NCBI GenBank assembly: GCA_018970825.1
Contig: JAGWVP010000188.1
Location: 1-6,507 of the forward strand
DNA from: a bacterium
GTDB taxonomy: Bacteria; Desulfobacterota; Binatia; UBA12015
Direction of reading: 5' to 3'
Length of the DNA stretch: 6,507 nt
Shown: positions 1 to 5,139 of the stretch, piece after piece
How positions within the stretch are numbered: the stretch's first letter is position 1
Layout: each line of letters starts with the position of its first letter
The notes under the pieces: model-generated
Told to the model about the DNA's origin: nothing
Database searches by the model: none
What the model saw: only the letters and a program-made list of their open reading frames with translations
Program-made: the position numbers and the translations under genes

Positions 1-117
1 TCCCCGATCGTGCACCCCTGAGCGCGTCTGCGGCCTCCGGGCGCGACGAGGCGCGGTTCGCAATCTCCGACGGCATCGATCGGAACGTCGTCCGCGTCAT
101 GTTCGTCTCGACGGCCA

Positions 118-145
118 TTGACCCCGGCGACCGCCGGCGGCTAAT
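118..145 (+). promoter_or_regulatory. Candidate sigma70-like promoter for the ComEA-like gene
   Basis: TTGACC (118-123, five of six matches to TTGACA) is followed after 16 bases by GCTAAT (140-145, four of six matches to TATAAT). The predicted start would be near 152, leaving a leader of about 110 bases before the ATG at 263. The spacer contains a perfect 6-bp inverted repeat, CCGGCG-AC-CGCCGG (124-137), which could be an operator or a chance match in GC-rich DNA. Confidence 0.35.
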
Positions 146-251
146 CCCCGCGTCACCTCGCTCCGGGTCGCGTTCCCCGCGCGATCCGAACGGAAGTCTC
201 CGGGGCCCCGACGGGGTGCAGCGGAGCCAATCGCAGGCGGGTCGCCTGTGC

Positions 252-259
252 AAGGGGGA
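252..259 (+). promoter_or_regulatory. Ribosome binding site deciding the start at 263
   Basis: AAGGGGGA ends four bases before the ATG at 263. An in-frame GTG at 248 lies upstream of this site and has no Shine-Dalgarno sequence of its own. The ATG is therefore the better start, and it also gives a cleaner signal peptide. Confidence 0.7.
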
Positions 260-262
260 ACG

Positions 263-712
263 ATGGGCAGGAACGGGAGGAGAGGCAGCGTGCGCGGGTG
301 GATCGCGGCGGTCGCGGGCGTGGCCGTGATCGCCGCCGGGGCGGTCCGGGCGAGCGCCGACGTCGCGAAGGCCGAGGTGCAGGATGCCGTCGACCTCAAC
401 ACGGCGTCGGTCGCGGACCTCGCGGCGCTGCCCGGGATCGGCGAGTCGAAGGCGAAGGCGATCGTCGCATGGCGCGAGGCGACGCCCTTCCGGTCGGTCG
501 ACGAGCTCCGCGACGTGAAGGGGATCGGCGACAAGATGCTCGAGAAGCTCCGCCCGCGACTGACGGTGTCGCAGCTCGCGGGGGCCTCGGGCCCGAACCG
601 GGCGAAGGGAGCGGAGGCCGCGTCGGCCAGCGCGTCGGGGGCGACGAGCCGGGCACGCGCCGCATCGCAGGCCGCGCAGGCGGGGAAGGGGGAGGAGGCG
701 GTCGGTCGTTGA
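263..712 (+). CDS. Secreted helix-hairpin-helix DNA-binding protein, ComEA-like
   Basis: This is a 149-residue exported protein of the short ComEA type, which in competent bacteria binds incoming double-stranded DNA in the periplasm. Residues 1-12 are basic and 13-28 are hydrophobic. Ala-Ser-Ala at 30-32 before Asp33 looks like a signal peptidase I site. Residues 44-102 form the tandem helix-hairpin-helix domain: it opens with DLNTA, has hairpins LPGIG (56-60) and VKGIG (85-89), carries the family's PF.SVDEL stretch between them, and ends LRPRLTV. Residues 103-149 are an Ala/Ser/Gly/Arg low-complexity tail that is probably disordered and is not part of the usual short ComEA layout. The gene stands alone on the + strand with no other competence gene visible. 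The family is clear. A role in natural transformation is inferred, since similar proteins also occur in bacteria not known to be competent. Confidence 0.87.
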   Translation: MGRNGRRGSVRGWIAAVAGVAVIAAGAVRASADVAKAEVQDAVDLNTASVADLAALPGIGESKAKAIVAWREATPFRSVDELRDVKGIGDKMLEKLRPRLTVSQLAGASGPNRAKGAEAASASASGATSRARAASQAAQAGKGEEAVGR

Positions 713-732
713 GCGCGGCGGCGGGGGCCGTC

Positions 733-750
733 CGGCGGGCTTTTCCGCCG
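733..750 (+). terminator. GC-rich hairpin after the ComEA-like gene
   Basis: CGGCGG (733-738) and CCGCCG (745-750) form a perfect 6-bp stem around the loop GCTTTT, 20 bases past the stop codon of the ComEA-like gene. No T-tract follows the stem, so it is not a classical intrinsic terminator. It may slow polymerase or protect the 3' end, or be a chance product of GC-rich sequence. Confidence 0.25.
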
Positions 751-840
751 CCGGGCGGCGCTCCGCTCGCCGCGGCCGTGCGCCACGGCGAGGTCCCGCC
801 GCGACTTGACCGGCGTCCACCGGTGTTCGAACCTGCGGTC

Positions 841-2058
841 GTGGCGAGGGGCAGCGCGGACCGGCCACTTGCCCCGGATCCCCCCGAGCGTCCCGGGAGA
901 GGGACGGCGCGGGACGGGCCGATCCGGATCCTCCACGCGGTCGGGACGATGAATCGCGGCGGCGCGGAGTCCATGCTGATGGATCTCCTGCGCCTTCTCG
1001 ATCCCGCCCGGTTCTCCTGCGCCGTACTCGCCCACGGTGCGACGGCCGGGGAGTTCGAACCCGAACTCGAACGACTCGGAATTCCCGTTCTGCGGCATCC
1101 GTCTCTCGGGAGTCTCGGTTACCCGCGGTACGTCGCGACGCTCGCCCGGTTCCTCGGGGCGAGCGGGCCCTTCGACGTCGTGCACTCCCACCTCGACTGG
1201 CAGGGCGCGGCGATCGCCGCGGGTGCGCGTCTCGCCCGGGTGCCGACGATCGTCGTTCATTCCCATGCCGCGTCGTGGTCGAGGCCCGACTCTCCCTCCG
1301 AGAGACTGCACCTCGCGTCCTGCCGGCTCCTCGTCCGGGTGCTCGCGACGGACGCATGGGCCTGCTCGCGGGACGCGGGGGTGTTCCTCTTCGACGACCG
1401 GACCATCGCGTCCGGGCGATTTCGGATCGTTCGCAACGCGATCGACACCGACCGCTTCTTCCCGGTGGATTCCGGCGACGTGGCAGCGAGGCGTGCGGCG
1501 CTCGGTTTGCCCCGGGACGCCCTGGTGCTCGGGCACGTGGGCTCGTTGTCGCCGGTCAAGAACCAGGGGTTCCTGCTCGATCTCGTCTCCCGGCTCGCGC
1601 GCCGGGGGGAGAGCGTCCGCCTTCTGCTCGTCGGCGACGGCCCGGACCGAAGCCGGTTGATCGCGCGAGCCCGGGAACTCGGCATCGAGCGGGAGGTGGT
1701 CTTCACCGGGTCTCGCTCCGACGTGCCCGACCTACTCGCCGTGCTCGACGTCTTCGTCTTTCCCTCGATCAGCGAGGGCCTCGGTCTCGCGGCGGTCGAG
1801 GCGCAGGCGGCCGGGATTCCCTGCGTCGTGTCCGGGGCCGTCCCCGGTGAAGCCGACATGGGAATCGGCCTGCTGGCCCGGGCCGCGCCGGATCCCGATG
1901 CCTGGGTCGACGCGATCGATCGACTTCGCGGCTCCCGTCGACACGACCGCTCCGAAATCGCGAAGTCGATCGCCCGTCGGGGCTACGATGCACGTCTCGC
2001 CGTGGCCGGGGTCGCCTCGCTCTACGAGGCCGCGGTGGCTCGCGACGGCGGGGCCTAG
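841..2058 (+). CDS. Glycosyltransferase family 4 (EpsF-like), polysaccharide biosynthesis
   Basis: A GT-B fold retaining glycosyltransferase that probably moves a sugar from a nucleotide-sugar donor to a lipid-linked or growing surface polysaccharide at the inner face of the membrane. With the GTG at 841 it is 405 residues, slightly long for the family. The acceptor domain begins at residue 28 with IRILHAVG and MNRGGAES, the typical EpsF-like N-terminus, followed by FDVVHSHLDWQG and VVHSHAASW. The donor domain has GHVGSLSPVKNQ (231-242), LLLVGDGP and the E-X7-E motif at Glu312 and Glu320. The Arg often found after Gly in the VGR..KN loop is Ser235 here. The start is uncertain: GTGs at 778, 823 and 841 are in frame, none has a Shine-Dalgarno sequence, and residues 1-27 from 841 are Pro/Arg-rich and resemble nothing. 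ATG at 949 would remove the first beta strand. Donor and acceptor cannot be read from sequence. Confidence 0.9.
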   Translation: MARGSADRPLAPDPPERPGRGTARDGPIRILHAVGTMNRGGAESMLMDLLRLLDPARFSCAVLAHGATAGEFEPELERLGIPVLRHPSLGSLGYPRYVATLARFLGASGPFDVVHSHLDWQGAAIAAGARLARVPTIVVHSHAASWSRPDSPSERLHLASCRLLVRVLATDAWACSRDAGVFLFDDRTIASGRFRIVRNAIDTDRFFPVDSGDVAARRAALGLPRDALVLGHVGSLSPVKNQGFLLDLVSRLARRGESVRLLLVGDGPDRSRLIARARELGIEREVVFTGSRSDVPDLLAVLDVFVFPSISEGLGLAAVEAQAAGIPCVVSGAVPGEADMGIGLLARAAPDPDAWVDAIDRLRGSRRHDRSEIAKSIARRGYDARLAVAGVASLYEAAVARDGGA

Positions 2059-2534
2059 ACCCGGGGCGGAGGATCTCCCGCGGAGCGGCGCTCGGCCGCG
2101 CGACGCTCCACCTCGTGCTTGAACTCGCCGACGGCGTCGGCCAGCGCCTGTTCCTCGAAGAGGCGACGAAGCGGACCGGGGATCCAAAACCCGATGTCGA
2201 CGATCTGCGTGCAGGTCGCCCGGGTGCGGCCGGGTCCGATCGGCTCGAACTCGTAGGAGCCCTTCACCCCGGCCACGTCGCCTTCGACCAGGTTCCACGA
2301 GATCCGGTGCGGCAGGTCGTAGGTGTGCTCGAGCACGTAGCTGATCCGGCGGATCTTCATGTCGAGCTGGAAGGCGACGTTGCGGCCGCGTCCCTCCTCG
2401 TCGCAAGAGAGGATGGCGGCGCGCAGGACCGGCGTCGACCAGCGAGGGTGGTTCTCGAAGTCCGCCAGAACGGCGATGCAGGCCTCGACGTCGGCGTCGA
2501 TCACGGCGGTGTGGGTCTTGCGGGTGGCGGACAT
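2055..2534 (-). CDS. SRPBCC / START-like superfamily protein (polyketide cyclase/dehydrase-type Pfam family)
   Basis: A 159-residue cytoplasmic protein of the SRPBCC fold, a helix-grip barrel that encloses a hydrophobic ligand. Recognisable features are the N-terminal strand ending in DADVEACIAVLADF, followed by ENHPRW, which matches the DFE.YP.W pattern common in this family. The middle strands include YVLEHTYDLPHRISW and GSYEFEPIGPGRTRATC. A long C-terminal helix at about residues 120-150 closes the barrel. The start at 2534 is well supported: GGGAGG (2539-2544, minus strand) lies four bases upstream. The gene converges on the glycosyltransferase, its TAG overlapping the partner's TAG in a shared CTAG, and is divergent from mtnA. 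The ligand and role are unknown. The Pfam name 'polyketide cyclase' is historical and does not by itself tie it to the ketosynthase 2.6 kb away. Confidence 0.87.
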   Translation of the reverse strand: MSATRKTHTAVIDADVEACIAVLADFENHPRWSTPVLRAAILSCDEEGRGRNVAFQLDMKIRRISYVLEHTYDLPHRISWNLVEGDVAGVKGSYEFEPIGPGRTRATCTQIVDIGFWIPGPLRRLFEEQALADAVGEFKHEVERRAAERRSAGDPPPRV

Positions 2535-2667
2535 CGGGCCTCCCTGCCGGCGGTGTCGGATTCCCGCCCGGCTCGCGGTTTAGCCCATCGACCGAGGAGA
2601 GGCCAGCCTTCGCGGCGGAGTCCGCACCGTCCGGTCGTGGCGGAGCGGTCGGTCGTCGCGAGGCGCC

Positions 2668-2692
2668 CGGACACGATCGACTTCCGTGTCCG
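2668..2692. repeat. 8-bp perfect inverted repeat upstream of the mtnA promoter
   Basis: CGGACACG (2668-2675) and CGTGTCCG (2685-2692) are exact reverse complements separated by nine bases, ending three bases before the candidate -35 of mtnA. The position suits an operator for mtnA or for the divergent SRPBCC gene. In DNA this GC-rich, one such repeat per intergenic region could arise by chance. Confidence 0.45.
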
Positions 2693-2695
2693 TTC

Positions 2696-2724
2696 TTGTC
2701 CCTCCCCCGCGACGGGGCTAGGTT
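2696..2724 (+). promoter_or_regulatory. Candidate mtnA promoter, implying a leaderless mRNA
   Basis: TTGTCC (2696-2701) is separated by 17 bases from TAGGTT (2719-2724), which has the key T, A and final T of a TANNNT-type -10 element. Counting seven bases from the -10 end puts the transcription start at about 2731-2733, on or next to the ATG of mtnA. The gene also lacks a Shine-Dalgarno sequence, which agrees with leaderless translation. Confidence 0.42.
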
Positions 2725-2732
2725 CCCCGACC

Positions 2733-3830
2733 ATGAAGATCCGCACCGTGGAGTGGAAGGCCGGCCGGGTGGTGATGCTCGACCAGAGGCTTCTCCCGAA
2801 TCGCGAAGTCTATCGCATCTACGACGATCCGGCCGACGTCATGGCCGCGATCCGCGACATGGTGGTGCGGGGTGCGCCGGCGATCGGCGTTTCGGCCGCG
2901 ATGGGGATCGCGATGGGGGCCCGGTCGCTCTCCCCCGACCGTTTCCCGCGGGAGTTCGAGCGCCTCTGCCGCGCGTTCGCCGCGACGCGGCCGACCGCGG
3001 TGAACCTGTTCTGGGCGATCGAGCGCATGCGCAAGGTCGCGAGGGAGAACGCCCACCGCCCCGTCGAGACGGTGGTGAAGCTTCTCGAGCGCGAGGCCCT
3101 GTCGATCCGCGACGAGGACCTCGAGGGCAACCGGCGCCTCGGCGAGTACGGCGCGGCCCTGCTGCCGAAGGTCTGCAACGTCCTCACCCACTGCAACGCC
3201 GGAGGTCTCGCGACCGCGGGAATCGGCACCGCGCTCGGGATCGTGTGCGCGGCGCGCGACGCCGGCAAGAAGATCGCCGTGTGGGCCGACGAGACCCGTC
3301 CCGTCCTCCAGGGCGCACGCCTCACCGCGTGGGAGATGAAGCGCGCACGGATTCCCGTGACCGTCATCACCGACAACATGGCGGGGGCGCTGATGCGCCG
3401 CGGCTTGATCGACGCGGTCGTCGTCGGGACCGACCGCACGGCGGCGAACGGCGACGTCGCGAACAAGATCGGCACGTACTCGGTCGCGGTGCTCGCGGCC
3501 CACCACGGAGTGCCGTTCTACGTGGCCGCCCCGGTGAGCTCGATCGACCTGTCCTGCAAGACGGGCGAGCAGATCCCGATCGAGGAGCGGGCCGCCGCCG
3601 AGGTGACGCACGTCGGCGGCAAGGCGATGGTGCCCGGCGGCGTGAAGGTGTGGAACCCTGCCTTCGACGTGACGCCGCACGACCTGGTGACGGCGATCGT
3701 GACGGAGAACGGCGTGGCGCGCCCACCCTACACGCAGTCGCTCGCGAAGATGGTCCGGGGCGTCGTATCCGAGGTCCCCGCCCGCGAGCCAGCGGCGGCC
3801 GCCCGCACCCGGCGGCGGACGCGCAGCTAG
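2733..3830 (+). CDS. mtnA: S-methyl-5-thioribose-1-phosphate isomerase
   Basis: MtnA converts the ring-form aldose 5-methylthioribose 1-phosphate to the ketose 5-methylthioribulose 1-phosphate in the cytoplasmic methionine salvage pathway. The 365-residue length is normal. Family landmarks are the N-terminal IRTVEWK, RGAPAIG (46-52), TRPTAVNL (85-92), THCNAGGLATAG with the catalytic Cys154, DETRP.LQGARLT (186-198), ITDNMAG (212-218) and GTDRTAANGDVANKIGT with the catalytic Asp234. The Cys-to-Asp spacing of 80 residues equals that of the Bacillus subtilis enzyme. The usual GADR is GTDR here, with the catalytic Asp and following Arg kept. The open frame extends upstream antisense to the SRPBCC gene, but the conserved N-terminus fixes the start at 2733. 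The C-terminal 15 or so residues are Ala/Arg-rich. No other salvage gene lies in the window. It is distinguished from the related eIF2B subunits by the intact catalytic pair. Confidence 0.97.
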   Translation: MKIRTVEWKAGRVVMLDQRLLPNREVYRIYDDPADVMAAIRDMVVRGAPAIGVSAAMGIAMGARSLSPDRFPREFERLCRAFAATRPTAVNLFWAIERMRKVARENAHRPVETVVKLLEREALSIRDEDLEGNRRLGEYGAALLPKVCNVLTHCNAGGLATAGIGTALGIVCAARDAGKKIAVWADETRPVLQGARLTAWEMKRARIPVTVITDNMAGALMRRGLIDAVVVGTDRTAANGDVANKIGTYSVAVLAAHHGVPFYVAAPVSSIDLSCKTGEQIPIEERAAAEVTHVGGKAMVPGGVKVWNPAFDVTPHDLVTAIVTENGVARPPYTQSLAKMVRGVVSEVPAREPAAAARTRRRTRS

Positions 3831-3839
3831 GGGGCGGGA

Positions 3840-3854
3840 GCCGCGCCCCGCGGC
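3840..3854. terminator. Hairpin between convergent mtnA and nagZ
   Basis: GCCGCG (3840-3845) and CGCGGC (3849-3854) form a perfect 6-bp stem with a three-base loop. It sits in the 28-base gap between the stop codons of two convergent genes, where a bidirectional terminator would be expected. No T-tract is present on either strand, so termination by this hairpin alone is doubtful. Confidence 0.35.
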
Positions 3855-3858
3855 GGCT

Positions 3859-5004
3859 TCAGGCTCGAAAGACGGTCGGGTCCGGGCGCCTCGCGGCGCG
3901 TGCTCCGGGGGACGGTCGGCGGTGGCCTGCCAGCCGACGGTCCTCGAGTCGGCCGAGCCGTGCGAGCACCGGCGCCCACTCGGCGCGCCGGAGGAGCGGA
4001 GCCAGCGCGGGTCGCCGGATCCCGCGGGGCCGGGAGGCCCGGTGCAGGACGTCGAGGCGGCGCAAGGCGGCGCCGACGTGCTCGGGGTCGAGGCTTCCCC
4101 GGCGCCAGGCCGCCCGGAGGCCGGCTGCGACCTCCTCTCCCTGGTCGAGCGATCCGCAGGCGAGGACCAGGTCGCATCCGGCCGAGACCGCGGCGGCGCC
4201 GAGTTCGGCCCGGCTTCCGAAAGCGTCGAGGGCGTGCATGCCGAGGTCGTCGCTCGCGACCACGCCCCGGAAGCCCATGTGTTCGCGCAGGAGCGATCGC
4301 AGGATCGCGGGCGAGAGCGTCGCCGGTCGGTCCGGGTCGAGCGCCGTGTAGACGACGTGGGCGGTCATGAGCATCGGCAGTCGGGCACGGATCGCGGCGC
4401 GGAAGGGCACGAGCTCGAGCTTCCGGAGAGACTGCAGGCCGCGCCGGACGACCGGGAGCGCGTGGTGCGAGTCGACCTCGGTGTCGCCGTGTCCCGGGAA
4501 GTGCTTGCCGCAAGCGAGGACGCCCGCGTCACGCAGTCCCGCCGCGAACGCGAGCGCGAGCCGGGCGACGGCGGCGGGTTCGCGGTGAAAGGAGCGATCG
4601 CCGATGACCGGGTTCGCCGGGTTGCTGTCGACGTCGAGGACCGGGGCGAAGTCGCAGTCGAAGCCCGCTGCCGCGACCTCTCGTCCGAGGGTGCGGCCGA
4701 CCTCGCGGGCGAGAGCGGGCGAGTCGACCGCCCCGATGCGGCGCATCGGAGGCCACTCCGCGAAAGGTGCGCGAAGCCTCTGCACGCGGCCACCCTCCTG
4801 GTCGAGCGAGACGATCGCCCGGCGCCCGAGGATCGAGCGCACGTCGCGGGTGAGTTCGCGCACCTGGACCGGGTCGACCACGTTGCGGCGGAAGAGGATC
4901 ACTCCCCCGGGGGCGAGGCGTTCGAGGCGCCGCCGGCTGCGGGCGTCGAGGCGAGGCCCGTCGAGGCCGGTGACGACGAGTCGCGAGAGGTCGTTCGACG
5001 GCAT
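3859..5004 (-). CDS. nagZ: Beta-N-acetylhexosaminidase NagZ (glycoside hydrolase family 3)
   Basis: NagZ removes N-acetylglucosamine from GlcNAc-anhydroMurNAc peptides during cytoplasmic peptidoglycan recycling. In several Gram-negative bacteria this affects AmpC beta-lactamase induction. The 381-residue protein has no signal peptide. Motifs in order: PGGVILFRRN (32-41), SLDQEGGRVQRL (66-77), FAPVLDVDSNPANPVIGDRSF (119-139), KHFPGHGDTEVDSHHALP (167-184) with catalytic His180, and SDDLGM (251-256) with nucleophile Asp252. The His-to-Asp spacing of 72 matches the Salmonella enzyme. Residues from about 330 onward form an Arg/Ala/Pro-rich extension relative to the 341-residue E. coli protein. The start at 5004 is chosen because the family's usual N-terminus begins shortly after it and a G-rich tract (ACCGGGGGGGC) precedes it. 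The much longer open frame upstream is antisense to the ketosynthase gene. It is convergent with mtnA and divergent from the ketosynthase gene. Confidence 0.94.
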   Translation of the reverse strand: MPSNDLSRLVVTGLDGPRLDARSRRRLERLAPGGVILFRRNVVDPVQVRELTRDVRSILGRRAIVSLDQEGGRVQRLRAPFAEWPPMRRIGAVDSPALAREVGRTLGREVAAAGFDCDFAPVLDVDSNPANPVIGDRSFHREPAAVARLALAFAAGLRDAGVLACGKHFPGHGDTEVDSHHALPVVRRGLQSLRKLELVPFRAAIRARLPMLMTAHVVYTALDPDRPATLSPAILRSLLREHMGFRGVVASDDLGMHALDAFGSRAELGAAAVSAGCDLVLACGSLDQGEEVAAGLRAAWRRGSLDPEHVGAALRRLDVLHRASRPRGIRRPALAPLLRRAEWAPVLARLGRLEDRRLAGHRRPSPGARAARRPDPTVFRA

Positions 5005-5035
5005 GCCCCCCCGGTAGCACCCTCGAGCGCCCGCC

Positions 5036-5056
5036 GCGCGGATGCCCGATCCGCGC
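5036..5056. repeat. 8-bp inverted repeat in the nagZ/ketosynthase divergent region
   Basis: GCGCGGAT (5036-5043) and ATCCGCGC (5049-5056) are exact reverse complements around a five-base loop GCCCG. The region is a divergent promoter area. The element could be an operator for either gene, a hairpin in the nagZ leader, or the first stem of a leader for the ketosynthase gene. Confidence 0.45.
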
Positions 5057-5060
5057 CGCG

Positions 5061-5078
5061 ACCCGGGGGCACCCGGGG
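5061..5078. repeat. Tandem 8-bp direct repeat spaced by ten bases
   Basis: ACCCGGGG occurs at 5061-5068 and again at 5071-5078, so the copies lie on the same face of the helix about one turn apart. Each copy contains the palindrome CCCGGG, so the two copies could also pair with each other as a 6-bp stem with a four-base loop. The second copy overlaps the left arm of the terminator-like hairpin that follows. Confidence 0.45.
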
Positions 5079-5105
5079 AGGGACGCGGAACCTCCCGTTT
5101 TTCTT
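5076..5105 (+). terminator. Terminator-shaped hairpin with T-tract upstream of the ketosynthase gene
   Basis: GGGAGG (5076-5081) pairs perfectly with CCTCCC (5091-5096) across a nine-base loop and is followed by G, TTTTT, C and TT. On the + strand this has the form of an intrinsic terminator. No + strand gene lies just upstream, so it would act either on antisense transcription coming through nagZ or as an attenuator in a leader of the ketosynthase operon. It is the only hairpin plus T-tract I see in the window. Confidence 0.42.
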
Positions 5106-5133
5106 GCGTTTTCCCGTCCTTTCCGTGTAGAGG
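5104..5133 (+). promoter_or_regulatory. Weak candidate promoter for the ketosynthase operon
   Basis: TTGCGT (5104-5109) is followed after 18 bases by TAGAGG (5128-5133), within a pyrimidine-rich stretch unusually poor in G for this window. If used, transcription would begin close to the GTG at 5140. The same TAGAGG overlaps the presumed ribosome binding site, so the two readings compete. Confidence 0.25.
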
Positions 5134-5134
5134 A
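5129..5134 (+). promoter_or_regulatory. Ribosome binding site for the GTG start at 5140
   Basis: AGAGGA ends five bases before the GTG at 5140. This site and the family-typical N-terminus that follows the GTG support a non-ATG start. Confidence 0.55.
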
Positions 5135-5139
5135 CCGGC

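Larger units (their letters stand above)
1..262. other. Upstream region with no confirmed gene
   Basis: No recognisable protein is encoded here. In + frame 1 a stop codon (TGA) lies at 19-21, so the first six codons could be the last residues of an upstream gene, which cannot be tested. In the third + frame the reading stays open to 329, but it runs into the next gene and turns Arg/Ser-rich, so I do not call it. On the minus strand an open frame begins with in-frame ATGs at 118, 100 and 76 and runs off the left edge (39 codons), with G or C at most third positions. It could be the start of a divergent gene but resembles no family I know. The rest holds a promoter candidate, a 10-bp palindrome CGGGGCCCCG (201-210) and the ribosome binding site of the following gene. 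Confidence 0.5.
2535..2732. promoter_or_regulatory. Divergent intergenic region between the SRPBCC gene and mtnA
   Basis: This 198-base gap separates two divergent genes and so should hold both promoters. On the minus side, GGGAGG at 2539-2544 is the ribosome binding site for the SRPBCC gene. Small symmetric elements include GCGGA-G-TCCGC (2615-2625) and an 8-bp inverted repeat at 2668-2692. A -35/-10 pair for mtnA lies at 2696-2724. No clear promoter could be picked for the minus-strand gene. Confidence 0.6.

Noticed and set aside
99..329. 76-codon + strand open frame before and into the ComEA-like gene
   Set aside because: It overlaps the signal-peptide region of a better-supported gene in another frame and has Ser/Arg/Gly-rich composition with no ribosome binding site.
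822..836. TTCGAACC-type motif reminiscent of a tRNA T-loop
   Set aside because: The flanking bases do not form the five-pair T-stem, and no acceptor, D-arm or anticodon arm can be drawn around it.
298..840. Upstream extension of the glycosyltransferase frame to a 586-residue protein
   Set aside because: The extension lies out of frame over the ComEA-like gene and is Arg/Gly-rich with no domain. The conserved glycosyltransferase starts only at about 922.
97..1536. 479-codon open frame on the minus strand across the ComEA-like gene and the glycosyltransferase
   Set aside because: It is antisense to two genes with clear family motifs. Its translation is Arg/Pro/Ala-rich without any recognisable domain, as expected from the GC-rich opposite strand.
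2055..2534. SRPBCC protein as a cyclase partner of the ketosynthase in a polyketide cluster
   Set aside because: The two are on opposite strands, 2.6 kb apart and separated by mtnA and nagZ. The family name alone does not indicate polyketide cyclisation.
2115..2732. Upstream extension of the mtnA frame over the SRPBCC gene
   Set aside because: It is antisense to a gene with clear family motifs and a good ribosome binding site. MtnA homology starts exactly at 2733.
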